A stretch of 33,248 bases of DNA. Origin: an uncultured beta proteobacterium (GTDB lineage: Bacteria > Pseudomonadota > Gammaproteobacteria > Burkholderiales > Burkholderiaceae_C). The notes beneath the pieces were generated by a model, which was given only the letters and a program-made list of their open reading frames with translations, was not told the DNA's origin and made no database searches. The stretch is taken from positions 1 to 33,248 of the forward strand of contig CAJAVE010000326.1 of the NCBI GenBank assembly GCA_903945325.1. Reading direction: 5' to 3'. Below are positions 16,447-25,145 of this stretch, piece after piece. The position numbers and the translations under genes are program-made. Each line of letters begins with the position of its first letter. The stretch's first letter is position 1.

Positions 16447-18474
16447 ATGTTGCAAGCTCTCAAGAACCTGCCGCGCGACGCGCGGGACACGTTGTTCCTG
16501 CTGGCGGTCATAGCCTGGGTCATTGCGCCCCAGGTCAGCACCTTGCCCACATGGTGCAGCGTCCTCGCAGCAAGCCTGCTGCTCTGGCGCGGCTATCTGG
16601 CGGTGAGCAGTCGCGCCCTGCCAAACCGCTGGTGGTTGATGGGCCTGCTGTTACTGGCAACCGCTGCGACCTATATCACCCATCGCACGCTACTGGGCCA
16701 CGAGGCGGGTGTGACCTACATCGTGGTTCTTCTCAGCCTGAAGACGCTGGAAATGCGCCGCCAGCGCGACGCGTTTGTGGTCTTCTTTCTGGGCTTTTTC
16801 ACCTTGCTGAGCAGTTTTTTCATCTCTCAAAGCTTGCCCGTTGCCATGGCCATGCTCTTGGGCCTGCTGGGCCTGCTCACCGCCCTGGTCAACAGCCACA
16901 TGCCAGTGGGCCGCCCGCCCCTGATGCAGGCGGCCAAAACAGCGGGATGGATGGCCCTGCTGGGTGCGCCGATCATGGCCGCACTGTTTGTGCTGTTCCC
17001 GCGCATCGCGCCTCTATGGGGCGTACCCGGCGAAGCCCCAGGGGCCCGTAGCGGGCTTTCAGCCACCATGCGCGTGGGCAACATCGCCAGCCTGGCACTG
17101 GACCAGAGCATCGCCATGCGGGTGCGATTTGACGGCGCTACCCCACCCCAGAGCGACATCTACTTCCGGGGCCCCGTGCTGACGACGTTTGACGGCCAGG
17201 AATGGCGCCCGTTGCAGAGCAACTTGCCACCCCGAACACCGTTGACCCCGGAGCTGGAAGTGCAAGGCCCAAGCGTGTCCTACCAAGTCACACTGGAGCC
17301 CAATAACCGCCCATGGATCATGGTGCTGGACGCCACGGACACGCGCCCCGCACTCCGCGGCTACCGAGCGACCATGACGCCGGATTTGCAGTGGATTGCA
17401 GACCGCCCGATCACGGAACTGGTGCGCTACACCGCACTGAGCCACACCACTTTTCGCCATGGCCCCGTGGCAAGGACGGGTGCCTTGCAGGAGTATGTGA
17501 AGCTGCCTGCCAACTTCAACCCGCGCACCCTGCAACTGGCCGCCGTGATGCGCAGCGATCCGCGCTATGCCGGCGCCAGCAATCAGACCATGGTTGACGC
17601 CGTGATGGAACGCTTGCGCACGGGCGGTTACAGCTACACGCTGGAACCCGGTGTGTTTGGTCTGCACACGGCCGATGAATTCTGGTTTGACCGCAAAGCA
17701 GGGTTTTGCGAACACATCGCGTCAAGCTTTGTGCTGCTCATGCGGGCCATGGGCATCCCAGCCCGCATCGTCACCGGCTACCAGGGTGGCTCGGTCAATT
17801 CGGTCGATGGCTTCTGGACGGTTCGGCAAAGCGATGCCCACGCCTGGTCCGAGGTCTGGATTGCCGGTCAGGGCTGGGTGCGGGTGGACCCCACTTCTGC
17901 CGTGGCACCCGGGCGAATTGGCAGCCTGGCACGGCTGGAGACGCCTAGCAACGTGCTATCGCAGGCCCTTGGCCGCGTGAACCCTGCCTTCACGGTCCAA
18001 CTGCGCGCCCTGTGGGATGCGGCCAACAACAGCTGGAACCAGTGGGTTCTGAACTATTCGCAAAGCCAACAACTCAACCTGCTGCGCAACCTGGGTTTCG
18101 ATTCGCCCAGCTGGGAAGACCTGGCCGCCGTATTGATTACCCTGATCGTGGGTGCCAGCCTGGCAGGTGCCGCCTGGACCTTGTGGGAGAAACACCGCCA
18201 GGACCCCTGGTTGCGCCTGTTGCACCATGCCGCACAGCGCCTGCGCAAAGCCGGGCTGGAAGTCACCGACAACACGCCACCGCGCCACATGGCAACTCTG
18301 CTGCAACTGCATCTGGGCGTAAACCACACCACACTGCCTGTGCTGTCGGGATGGCTGCTGCAAATGGAATCCTGGCGCTACGCACCGGCCTCGGTACCTG
18401 CGCAACTGGCTACACTGCAACGCGAATTCCGTCGCCTGCCCTGGCCTACCGCACCCCGCAAGTCATCGCCGTGA
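16447..18474 (+). CDS. TgpA-like membrane transglutaminase (DUF3488/DUF4129)
   Basis: A 675-residue membrane protein starting at ATG 16447 (MLQALKNLPRDARDTLFLLA); an upstream in-frame extension would overlap the DUF58 gene. At least six helices cover residues 12-195, followed by a periplasmic region with a transglutaminase-like core. The triad is Cys 421 (AGFCEHIASSF), His 465 (SDAHAWSEVW) and Asp 481 (RVDPTSAV). One more helix (AAVLITLIVGASLAGAAW) precedes a cytoplasmic DUF4129-like tail. P. aeruginosa TgpA is an essential periplasmic transglutaminase-type enzyme; by family likeness this should cross-link or hydrolyse periplasmic peptides or proteins. Its TGA overlaps the GTG start of the next gene. 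Confidence 0.94.
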   Translation: MLQALKNLPRDARDTLFLLAVIAWVIAPQVSTLPTWCSVLAASLLLWRGYLAVSSRALPNRWWLMGLLLLATAATYITHRTLLGHEAGVTYIVVLLSLKTLEMRRQRDAFVVFFLGFFTLLSSFFISQSLPVAMAMLLGLLGLLTALVNSHMPVGRPPLMQAAKTAGWMALLGAPIMAALFVLFPRIAPLWGVPGEAPGARSGLSATMRVGNIASLALDQSIAMRVRFDGATPPQSDIYFRGPVLTTFDGQEWRPLQSNLPPRTPLTPELEVQGPSVSYQVTLEPNNRPWIMVLDATDTRPALRGYRATMTPDLQWIADRPITELVRYTALSHTTFRHGPVARTGALQEYVKLPANFNPRTLQLAAVMRSDPRYAGASNQTMVDAVMERLRTGGYSYTLEPGVFGLHTADEFWFDRKAGFCEHIASSFVLLMRAMGIPARIVTGYQGGSVNSVDGFWTVRQSDAHAWSEVWIAGQGWVRVDPTSAVAPGRIGSLARLETPSNVLSQALGRVNPAFTVQLRALWDAANNSWNQWVLNYSQSQQLNLLRNLGFDSPSWEDLAAVLITLIVGASLAGAAWTLWEKHRQDPWLRLLHHAAQRLRKAGLEVTDNTPPRHMATLLQLHLGVNHTTLPVLSGWLLQMESWRYAPASVPAQLATLQREFRRLPWPTAPRKSSP

Positions 18475-19625
18475 ACCCAAACCATACAACCGTCCGGTCA
18501 GGACTCCACTATGCTATATTTTTTATAGCTGCTTGCGCAATGAACACGGGTGCTGCAACCCAATTTGATTCAGAAATCAAGGCCACACGTACTGGCCAGC
18601 GGGATGCGCCGAAAGTCCGCAAAGCCAAGCCTCTCACCCCTGTCAAACGCAAGGCAGAAGCAGCGGGAGCCCTCTATGCCACACGCCCGGACGTCATGGC
18701 TGTGGCCGGCGAAATAGGGCAGCGTCTGGGCTTTGACCCGAAATGGGTGCGCCACGCCATTGGACAGTCACACTATATGCCGGGCATTGCCCGCGCCATT
18801 GCGCCACCACCCGTTGGCACTGTCAAAAACTGGGCCGTGTACCGCAGTCGCTTCATCGACTCCACTCGCATCCGTTCGGGCGTGAAGTTCTGGCAAGACA
18901 ACCGCGAAGCGCTGGAGCGCGCTGAAGTGCAGACCGGCGTACCGGCAGCCATCATCGTCGGCATCATTGGGGTGGAAACCATTTATGGCCAACAAATTGG
19001 CACCTACCGCGTCATGGATGCGCTGACCACACTCAGCTTTGACTTCCCCAAAGACCACCCCAGAGCAACCGAACGCAGTGCATTCTTTCGCTCCGAACTC
19101 GAATCCTTTTTGAATCTGACCCAGCGCACCGGCACCGACCCACTGGCCCTGCGCGGCAGTTACGCCGGAGCCATGGGTTTGCCCCAGTTCATGCCGTCGA
19201 GCTGGAACAACTACGCCATCGACTTTGATGGCGATGGCCGGGTGGACCTGTTCCACAGCGCAGCGGATGTCATTGGCTCGGTGGCCAACTACTTCAAGGC
19301 ATTTGGCTGGAAGCCCGCCATGCCCACCCACTATCCGGTACGCCTGTCCAGCGAAGGTGCCGACAAGGCAGCCTTGCTGGCGCCCGATATCCGCCCCACT
19401 TTCACGCCCGCCGAGATGGTGGCCAAAGGCGGCGCACTGGAATCGACGGCCCTGCAGCACACCGGTCCGCTGGCCCTGGTGGAGTTACAGAATGGCGATG
19501 CACCGGCGCTGTACCTTGCCGGCACCGAGAACTTCTATGTGATTACCCGCTACAACTGGAGCAGCTACTACGCGCTGGCGGTGATTGAACTGGGCCAGCA
19601 AGTGGCTGCTGCCATGCCAAAATAG
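18471..19625 (+). CDS. mltB: Lytic murein transglycosylase B family
   Basis: A 384-residue peptidoglycan lytic transglycosylase. The start is placed at GTG 18471, which overlaps the preceding TGA (GTGA) and supplies a signal peptide whose core is HYAIFFIAACA. An internal ATG at 18540 would remove it. The catalytic Glu is about 169 in IVGIIGVETIYGQQIGTYRV. The MltB blocks SYAGAMGLPQFMPSSWNNYA and IDFDGDGRVDLFHSAADVIG, then SVANYFKAFGW, are all present. The enzyme cuts glycan strands to 1,6-anhydroMurNAc ends. The signal-peptide region coincides with a dispersed repeat. It is followed 3 bases later by a SPOR protein, and SPOR domains bind stripped glycan strands, so the two may work at the septum together. 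Confidence 0.94.
   Translation: MNPNHTTVRSGLHYAIFFIAACAMNTGAATQFDSEIKATRTGQRDAPKVRKAKPLTPVKRKAEAAGALYATRPDVMAVAGEIGQRLGFDPKWVRHAIGQSHYMPGIARAIAPPPVGTVKNWAVYRSRFIDSTRIRSGVKFWQDNREALERAEVQTGVPAAIIVGIIGVETIYGQQIGTYRVMDALTTLSFDFPKDHPRATERSAFFRSELESFLNLTQRTGTDPLALRGSYAGAMGLPQFMPSSWNNYAIDFDGDGRVDLFHSAADVIGSVANYFKAFGWKPAMPTHYPVRLSSEGADKAALLAPDIRPTFTPAEMVAKGGALESTALQHTGPLALVELQNGDAPALYLAGTENFYVITRYNWSSYYALAVIELGQQVAAAMPK
18513..18538 (+). repeat. Short dispersed repeat, copy A (inside mltB)
   Basis: A hairpin (GCTATA, five T, TATAGC) is followed by GCTTGCGC. It shares the pattern TTATAGCTG-NNN-GCGCA with 32597-32612. From memory, similar elements are common in Comamonadaceae. In frame it encodes most of AIFFIAACA, the hydrophobic core of the MltB signal peptide. 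Confidence 0.6.
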
Positions 19626-19628
19626 GCC

Positions 19629-20783
19629 ATGATCGAACCCACGCTCGCCACTGCCTCACCCGCTCAGGAAGAAGACGTCACCACAACCTTGTACCGCGCG
19701 GTCATTGGCCCGGTCAGCAACAGCTACTACCTGCCGATCTTTACGCGCTTTGAAGCGGCAGACCACGCCGGCATCAGCTGGAATACGGCGGCCGCACTCT
19801 CCACATTGAACTGGCTGGCGTTTCGCCGCCTGTGGGGCGCGGCGCTGGCGTACTTCGGAGCGTTGGTGGCTATTGTGTTGCTGGTGTTTGGCATTGGCCG
19901 CCTGGTCTTCCAGTTACCTGATGCCCTGGTCGGCGCATTGACGCTGGGATTTGGGGTGGCCGCCTTCGTTTTGCCCGGCCTGTTTGGCAATGCCGTCTTT
20001 CACACCGAATGCCGCAAGCGCATGTCAAAGGCACTGGTGGCGCACAGCGACGTGCGAGAGGCTTGCGCCCAACTCACACGCCAGGCCGGCACGCGCAAGC
20101 GGGCCATCATTGTGGCTAGCGTCAATGTGGCGTTTTGGGCGCTTGCCGTGTTGCTGTACCTGCAACTGTCTGCATTGAGCAACCTGACCGTCATGCCCTC
20201 GGGCGCACTGGAGGCCGGGCAGGTGACTGTAGGGCGCGCCACGGCCACAATGCCAGCTGCCAGCACACCCATTGCGCCGCCCGCGTCATCACCCGCTTCA
20301 GTACCTGCGGTGACTGCGTCAGCACCGCCCGCAACAGCGTCTGCACCAGCAGTACCCGCATCCATGCCTGCATCAGTCCCCAATACGGCTACGGTGGCCA
20401 CTTCTGCCCCTGCACCACTGGTTGCCGCCGCGAACACGATGGCGATGGTAGACACGGTGAGCCTCAGCGCCACAAAACCGCAGGCATTGACCAAACCCGT
20501 TGAAGTGGCAAAACCAAAAAACCCACAGCCCAAAACGAAGCCGGTTAAGGACTCAAAGCCTTATTTCGTCAATGTTGGACTATTTTCAGTTGCTGCCAAT
20601 GCTGAGCGCGCCCATGCCAAATTGCTGGCCGCGCAATTGACTTCACAACTCAGCGAACTCAAGTCCACAAAAGGACCACAAATTCGTGTTCGCGTGGGTC
20701 CATTTGCCAGCAAATCGGATGCACAGGATGCAGTCGGGAAAATCAAGGCGCTGCAGTTAGACGCCATCATCGTGCAACCTTGA
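19629..20783 (+). CDS. SPOR-domain membrane protein with DUF2628-like N-terminus
   Basis: A 384-residue protein. Residues 1-185 hold cytoplasmic and membrane segments (LWGAALAYFGALVAIVLLVF, ALTLGFGVAAFVLPGLFG, IIVASVNVAFWALAVLLYLQ) resembling DUF2628. A long Ala/Pro/Ser/Thr-rich low-complexity linker (about 195-280) is followed by a Lys/Pro-rich stretch. A C-terminal SPOR domain then runs from YFVNVGLFSVAANAERAHAK to IRVRVGPFASKSDAQDAVGK and LDAIIVQP. SPOR domains bind glycan strands lacking stem peptides at division sites. It starts 3 bases after the mltB stop. The fold order (membrane, stalk, SPOR) is that of cell-division accessory proteins; the exact role is inferred. Confidence 0.88.
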   Translation: MIEPTLATASPAQEEDVTTTLYRAVIGPVSNSYYLPIFTRFEAADHAGISWNTAAALSTLNWLAFRRLWGAALAYFGALVAIVLLVFGIGRLVFQLPDALVGALTLGFGVAAFVLPGLFGNAVFHTECRKRMSKALVAHSDVREACAQLTRQAGTRKRAIIVASVNVAFWALAVLLYLQLSALSNLTVMPSGALEAGQVTVGRATATMPAASTPIAPPASSPASVPAVTASAPPATASAPAVPASMPASVPNTATVATSAPAPLVAAANTMAMVDTVSLSATKPQALTKPVEVAKPKNPQPKTKPVKDSKPYFVNVGLFSVAANAERAHAKLLAAQLTSQLSELKSTKGPQIRVRVGPFASKSDAQDAVGKIKALQLDAIIVQP

Positions 20784-20807
20784 CGGCCTGCACATTTGCC
20801 ATAGCGG

Positions 20808-21146
20808 CTATTCGTCGCTCAGATGGGGTGTGGACTGCCCTTCGGCCAGTTCCCCGGTGTCAGGGTCAATCCAGTCCGCCACGCCCAACTCGTCTTCAGC
20901 CTCTTGCAGAGTTTCGCCAGGCTCTGACGTCTCTTCACCCGCCGACTGCATGTCGGCCAGAGCCAGCTCCAGCGTGGCAAACGGACCAAACTCCTGCCGT
21001 CCTTCGGGGTCTTGCCAGTGGTAGCCATCGGGCCGGTAGACCACTTCGCCCATCTCGACTTCTTCGCCCTCTTCCATCCATTCATCGTCATCCAACAGGG
21101 GTTCTTCGGGCACCGGGGTGGGGGCTGTTGTCGTTTTGTTTTTCAT
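20808..21146 (-). CDS. Small acidic hypothetical protein
   Basis: A 112-residue, highly acidic protein (many Asp/Glu; LLDDDEWMEEGEEVEMGEVV, ELAEGQSTPHLSDE). It has a central block, YRPDGYHWQDPEGRQEFGPF then ATLELALADMQ, that looks like a conserved motif of small Burkholderiales proteins. The family is not identified. No signal peptide or helix is seen. The start ATG has a GAGAG ribosome site. It is convergent with the SPOR gene (24-base gap) and downstream of the HDOD gene. Function unknown. Confidence 0.75.
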   Translation of the reverse strand: MKNKTTTAPTPVPEEPLLDDDEWMEEGEEVEMGEVVYRPDGYHWQDPEGRQEFGPFATLELALADMQSAGEETSEPGETLQEAEDELGVADWIDPDTGELAEGQSTPHLSDE

Positions 21147-21210
21147 GCTGATTCTCTCAATGTGACCGGAGTCAATGGCTTGATGCTACGCCCTTGGGAG
21201 TCGTGGTGTT

Positions 21211-21241
21211 TGACTTTGGACAAATGATCAGCCCAAAGTCA
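21211..21241 (-). terminator. Possible terminator hairpin after HDOD gene
   Basis: A 9-base-pair perfect inverted repeat (TGACTTTGG / CCAAAGTCA, loop about 13) overlaps the HDOD stop codon region. There is no T-run after it on the minus strand, so it could stabilise the mRNA end or be a Rho-type site rather than an intrinsic terminator. Confidence 0.3.
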
Positions 21242-22121
21242 CACTCTCGAATACTGGATGCAGGGCGTCCACCCAAACGTCCACTTCCGCTTCGTCAACC
21301 GACAAGTGAACCAGGCAGGCCGAGCCGTATGCAGCCCACTCGCGCTGCTCTTTTGCTCCTTCGTGCAGGGCCACCAAATGCTCTGCCACCAGGGCGATCG
21401 CAACCAGGGTCCGCACTTCTGGCAACGCATGGGTATCCTGCAAAATCGTCAAATCATGGTGCATGCGCACGGCCTGGTAGATGGGGGTCGGTAGCCGCCA
21501 GGTCCGCGCCACCAGGGCGCCCACGACGGCGTGGTCGGTCTTGTGGGCCGCGTTTTCGGTTTCGGTAAAGCTGCGGTCCTGGCGGGCCAGTGCCTCGGTC
21601 AGAGTGCCGGCATAGCCGCGCACGCCCTGCATCAAAATCGGAATGCCAACGTGGCAAAACAGACCGCAGGTGTAGGCCAACTCAGGGTCCACACCATACA
21701 ACTGGCGGGCGATGTGGGCCATACCCAGGGCGCGACGGGTCGATGATTCCCAGAAGTGCTCCAGCAATGGCGAACTGACCTTGATCGAATTGCGTGTCAA
21801 AAAGGCGGTCAGCAATTTTTCGGTCATGCGCATGCCCAACAGCCCTAGCGCCTCGCCCACCGATGTCACTGGACGTGAACGTGCGTAATACGGGCTGTTG
21901 GCCGTGCGAATCAGGGATGCCGCCATGGCGACGTCGCGCCCGGCTATATCGGCAATGACTTGGGGGTCAGGGTCGGCCTTGTCCATCTCCACGCGCAGCG
22001 CCATCAGCAATTCGGGGCACGGCGGAATGACGATATCCTTGAGCGGCCCAGACGCCAGCGCCCGGTCCAGTTCGCGGTCTGTATCGGCCTTGGGAGTAGC
22101 CTGGGTCACTGGGGTCTGCAT
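21228..22121 (-). CDS. HDOD-domain signalling protein
   Basis: A 297-residue protein whose main part is an HDOD domain. PPCPELLMALRVEMDKADPD leads to the hallmark helix VIADIAGRDVAMAASLIRTA followed by NSPYYARSRPVTSVGEALGL and LGMRMTEKLLTAFLTRNSIK. HDOD domains resemble HD phosphohydrolases but usually lack catalytic residues and act as scaffolds in signal transduction, motility, competence or stress responses. No other domain (EAL, GGDEF, receiver) is attached. It is alone with the small acidic gene downstream. Partner and signal unknown. Confidence 0.9.
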   Translation of the reverse strand: MQTPVTQATPKADTDRELDRALASGPLKDIVIPPCPELLMALRVEMDKADPDPQVIADIAGRDVAMAASLIRTANSPYYARSRPVTSVGEALGLLGMRMTEKLLTAFLTRNSIKVSSPLLEHFWESSTRRALGMAHIARQLYGVDPELAYTCGLFCHVGIPILMQGVRGYAGTLTEALARQDRSFTETENAAHKTDHAVVGALVARTWRLPTPIYQAVRMHHDLTILQDTHALPEVRTLVAIALVAEHLVALHEGAKEQREWAAYGSACLVHLSVDEAEVDVWVDALHPVFESVTLG

Positions 22122-22404
22122 ACCTGGTTCCGGTCAAATTATTTACCAGACCCCATTATTGCCCCGTTCAATGCCCCATTCCTCGATGCGGGACAGAAGA
22201 ATGCAATCCGGGGGAGTGATTCAAAGTGATCGAGAATTGTGACCCCAAATGGGGTGTCGATTTCGATCGATCGCAACACCTCCAACTGACCAGGTGTAGA
22301 CACCCGGCAAAGTTCGCAGTGAGGCAATGAATTGGTACGACCGCACAAAACAAGTGGTTTTTGGAAGGCACCCTGCGTGCCAAGGCACCAGCTGAAACCC
22401 CGCG
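22122..22404. other. Non-coding stretch between panE-like and HDOD genes
   Basis: About 280 bases. An open frame at 22139-22348 on the minus strand (containing HCELCRVSTPGQLEVL) has no ribosome site or family likeness I recognise. The sequence looks like intergenic or insertion-derived debris. No tRNA or clear terminator was seen. Confidence 0.45.
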
Positions 22405-23325
22405 CTAAACGGACTTCCCGCGCTCATACAACACCAGTCCTCGGTACACCGTACTGTGCCCCGGCGTGGGCACCCCATATTGCTGGCCCAATGAATGCAC
22501 GCGGCCCGACAACCAGCGCAGTTCCAGTGGCTTGCCGCGCTCCAGGTCTTCCAACATTGAGGAGCGAAAAGCGTAGGGCATGCCCGCCAGCTTGGCCATG
22601 ATCTCGTCGGCCAAATCAGTCCGGGTGACCTTGCCGGCAGCACGCCCAAGGGCCACCGCCTCGTCAATCAATTGGCGTTGCAGGATGTGCGTCTCAGGGT
22701 TTGCCAGGATCTGCCCCATGCTGGCGCGCAAAAGTGATGTGGTGCCTGACAACGATGTCAGAGTAATGAACTTCTCCCACACCGTGACGTCAATGTCGCT
22801 GCTGGGTTTGGCATCCAGCGCGGTCGCGCGGTCACACGCAGCGAAGAATCGCTCCATCACCGGGTCACCATGAGCCGCATCGGCCACAATCATGTGCAAG
22901 CCGCCGGGGCTGCGTATGACCCCGGGACGGTCAATCACGGCGGACAAGTAGATGACTCCACCACGCACTTTTGCTGCGCCAACGTAAGGCGTGATCATCT
23001 CCACACTGTCAATGCCGTTTTGCAGAGTCAGGATGCGTGTCTCGGGGCCAATCATGGGCTCCAGCAGACGCGCTGCCGTTTCGGTGTCACCCAGCTTTAC
23101 CGCGAAGACGATAAGGTCCACCGGCCCCACATCGATTGGGTCTTGCACTGCGTTGACCGTTGGGAGTCGAAGTGGATGCACTGGGCTCTCCAGCCGAAGC
23201 CCCTCTTTCTGCAAGGCCGCCAAGTGCGCGCCGCGTGCGATGAACACGACGTCCTCTCCCGCAGCGAGCAGCCGACTTCCGACATAAGCACCAACACCAC
23301 CAGAACCCATGATCGCAATGCGCAT
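22405..23325 (-). CDS. 2-dehydropantoate 2-reductase family (ApbA/PanE-like)
   Basis: A 306-residue NADPH-dependent reductase. The N-terminal Rossmann motif is GSGGVG (residues 7-12) in MRIAIMGSGGVGAYVGSRLL. The conserved Lys is in VFAVKLGDTETAARLL, with LTLQNGIDSVEMI next and the C-terminal helical domain with VWEKFITLTSLSGTTSLLRA. PanE makes pantoate for coenzyme A synthesis, but genomes often carry paralogues acting on other 2-keto acids. The location next to an AraC/OsmC cluster points to such a paralogue (inference), so no gene symbol is given. GGAGATGATCA precedes ATG. The gap to the upstream AraC gene is 67 bases. Confidence 0.9.
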   Translation of the reverse strand: MRIAIMGSGGVGAYVGSRLLAAGEDVVFIARGAHLAALQKEGLRLESPVHPLRLPTVNAVQDPIDVGPVDLIVFAVKLGDTETAARLLEPMIGPETRILTLQNGIDSVEMITPYVGAAKVRGGVIYLSAVIDRPGVIRSPGGLHMIVADAAHGDPVMERFFAACDRATALDAKPSSDIDVTVWEKFITLTSLSGTTSLLRASMGQILANPETHILQRQLIDEAVALGRAAGKVTRTDLADEIMAKLAGMPYAFRSSMLEDLERGKPLELRWLSGRVHSLGQQYGVPTPGHSTVYRGLVLYERGKSV

Positions 23326-23392
23326 TGATCATCTCCAATTTGTTTGTCAGGTTCAGCAAGGAAAATTCTCCGCTGCGAGTTTGCACCGTTGT

Positions 23393-24370
23393 CTATGCCT
23401 TTGCCGAGTTGAGGTTTTTCATTTGCGCACGTCGCCACTTGGCGGGTGGCACGCCATACTCCCGGTTGAAGGCGCGACTGAAAGCGGTGTCCGTTTGGTA
23501 CCCAACTTCTTCAGCGATCTGCATCAACGGTGCATTGCTGCCCGACAGCAGGTTTGCAGCCAGCAGCATGCGCCATTGCGTCAAATACTGCATCGGTGCT
23601 ATGCCGACGATTTGCTGGAATTTCTCAGCCAACACGGAGCGTGATGCACCGGCTTCTTTCGCCAGATCTTCCAGTGTCCAGGCGCGCGCAGGATTTTTGT
23701 GGAGTGCGCCCAAGGCGGCCCCCACAATTCGGTCGCCAACGCCGGCCAACCAACCCGTGGTTCCCGGTGGCTGTTCGTTCATGTAGATGCGCAGCACCTC
23801 TATGAAAAGCACTTCGGATAGTTTGGCCAGTACGCCCATTCCTCCTGGGCGGGGGGATCTGGCTTCGCTGAGCGCGTAGCGCAAGGATGCTTCAAGCCAA
23901 GCTCCGGCATTGGAGCCGCGCACATTCACCTTGACCACAGAGGGCAGACCGGCCAGCAGCATGCGGGCGAGTCGGGCATCACAAGCAAGGTACCCACAGA
24001 CCAGTCGAGTCACTGCGCCGCCACCGCCATAAGCCAACTGACGGGGTCGACGCGAGAGCACAACGTCCAGTTTGGCACCCGTGGCGGCAGGAACGCCGGG
24101 TGCCGAGGCCATGCGGTGCGCATCACCCTGCGGAAAAATCACCGCGTCACCCGCAACAAGATGGATAGGTGCTTGCCCCACCATCTCGACATAACATTCG
24201 CCTTCAGTAATCATATGGAAGATCACCACGCGCTCTGCGCCAGGCTCCAAAAAAGGAGCGGCGTAGTCCGCATGCGGCGACTGATAACACCAGGGTGCCG
24301 TGAACCGTCCGTTGATAAAGATGGCCCCGATCAGGCGCACCACCCGCAGGGTTTCTGACAGGGCGTCCAT
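23393..24370 (-). CDS. AraC-family transcriptional regulator with cupin domain
   Basis: A 325-residue regulator starting at ATG 24368-24370 (MDALSETLRVVRLIGAIFIN). The N-terminal cupin-type sensor contains YAAPFLEPGAERVVIFHMIT and VAGDAVIFPQGDAHRMAS. The C-terminal double helix-turn-helix has DRIVGAALGALHKNPARAWT, LEDLAKEAGASRSVLAEKFQ and the signature AEEVGYQTDTAFSRAFNREY then GVPPAKWRR. Its ATG shares a base with the stop of the OsmC gene (TGATG), so the two are coupled. A divergent operon begins 776 bases beyond the AraC start, past the OsmC gene, and is a plausible target. The inducer is unknown; relatives with this cupin type respond to small organic or electrophilic compounds. Confidence 0.93.
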   Translation of the reverse strand: MDALSETLRVVRLIGAIFINGRFTAPWCYQSPHADYAAPFLEPGAERVVIFHMITEGECYVEMVGQAPIHLVAGDAVIFPQGDAHRMASAPGVPAATGAKLDVVLSRRPRQLAYGGGGAVTRLVCGYLACDARLARMLLAGLPSVVKVNVRGSNAGAWLEASLRYALSEARSPRPGGMGVLAKLSEVLFIEVLRIYMNEQPPGTTGWLAGVGDRIVGAALGALHKNPARAWTLEDLAKEAGASRSVLAEKFQQIVGIAPMQYLTQWRMLLAANLLSGSNAPLMQIAEEVGYQTDTAFSRAFNREYGVPPAKWRRAQMKNLNSAKA

Positions 24371-24903
24371 CACTCGGACGTCACGGCGATATGCAGGGCA
24401 AACGGGGTGGCTGTTGTAAGGGTACAGGGCACCGGTGAGTGGCTCAAGCACCTTGTCACCAGGCCTTCCAAGGCCAGGGGACTTGATCCATCCGCAGCAA
24501 TGGTGACTCGCATTTCCACGTCGAACATTCCGGCGTAAACCGGCTCTCCATTGGGTTCTGACATCCCCAGCAGTCCCCTTGCATCGGAGCGGCTGCAAAC
24601 ATGCACCTCCAGGGCGGTGAGCTTAACGCCTTCGCTTGCGGCGGCGAGTGTGATGGAGGTCGCCGCACACGAGGCGAAACCCGCACGCAATAGCCAGCCA
24701 GGGGTAACCTGGTCACCGCTGCCGCCAAGCTCCTTGGGCATATCCGTGGCGACCGACAAGGCGTCGCCGCTACGGGTCACCACCCTGGTTCCGGACTCCC
24801 ACCGGGAGACTGCTGGCGAATCGGCGTGGACGGCCACTTCTGGACGCCTTTGAAATGCGGCCACAACCCGCTTGACACCGACTTCGACGTCATGAAGTGA
24901 CAT
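24370..24903 (-). CDS. OsmC-like protein (copy 1)
   Basis: A 177-residue OsmC/Ohr-fold protein from ATG 24901-24903 (MSLHDVEVGVKRVVAAFQRR), with AGGAG upstream; longer in-frame readings run into the divergent promoter. The core motif is TPGWLLRAGFASCAATSITL, with a peroxidatic-type Cys about 79. Further cysteines are at about 103, 152 and 160 (TRCLSHSPVPCTL). OsmC/Ohr proteins reduce organic hydroperoxides by a thiol mechanism, though many relatives have no tested substrate. ALEVHVCSRSDARGLLGM aligns by eye with a segment of the second OsmC-like protein in this cluster. It is coupled to the AraC gene and divergent from the methyltransferase gene, with a 242-base gap. Confidence 0.88.
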   Translation of the reverse strand: MSLHDVEVGVKRVVAAFQRRPEVAVHADSPAVSRWESGTRVVTRSGDALSVATDMPKELGGSGDQVTPGWLLRAGFASCAATSITLAAASEGVKLTALEVHVCSRSDARGLLGMSEPNGEPVYAGMFDVEMRVTIAADGSSPLALEGLVTRCLSHSPVPCTLTTATPFALHIAVTSE

Positions 24904-25145
24904 ATTGAACTCCTGTTGATCTCGCAGACTGACATTCTGAGGCTTCACACCGTTCCAGGGCAGTGCCCCTATCCCCTTTTGATGGTCCGCAGGATGTTTG
25001 GCCAGTAAATCCGGACGCCAAGGCAACTGCTCTTCCATGTGAGCACAACATCCGGACGGTCGGGCAAGTCAACGCGACGATGGGGCAGGACGGATCTACC
25101 CCTGCCGAAAGACACTGCACTTCACACAACTCTGGGAACATCATC

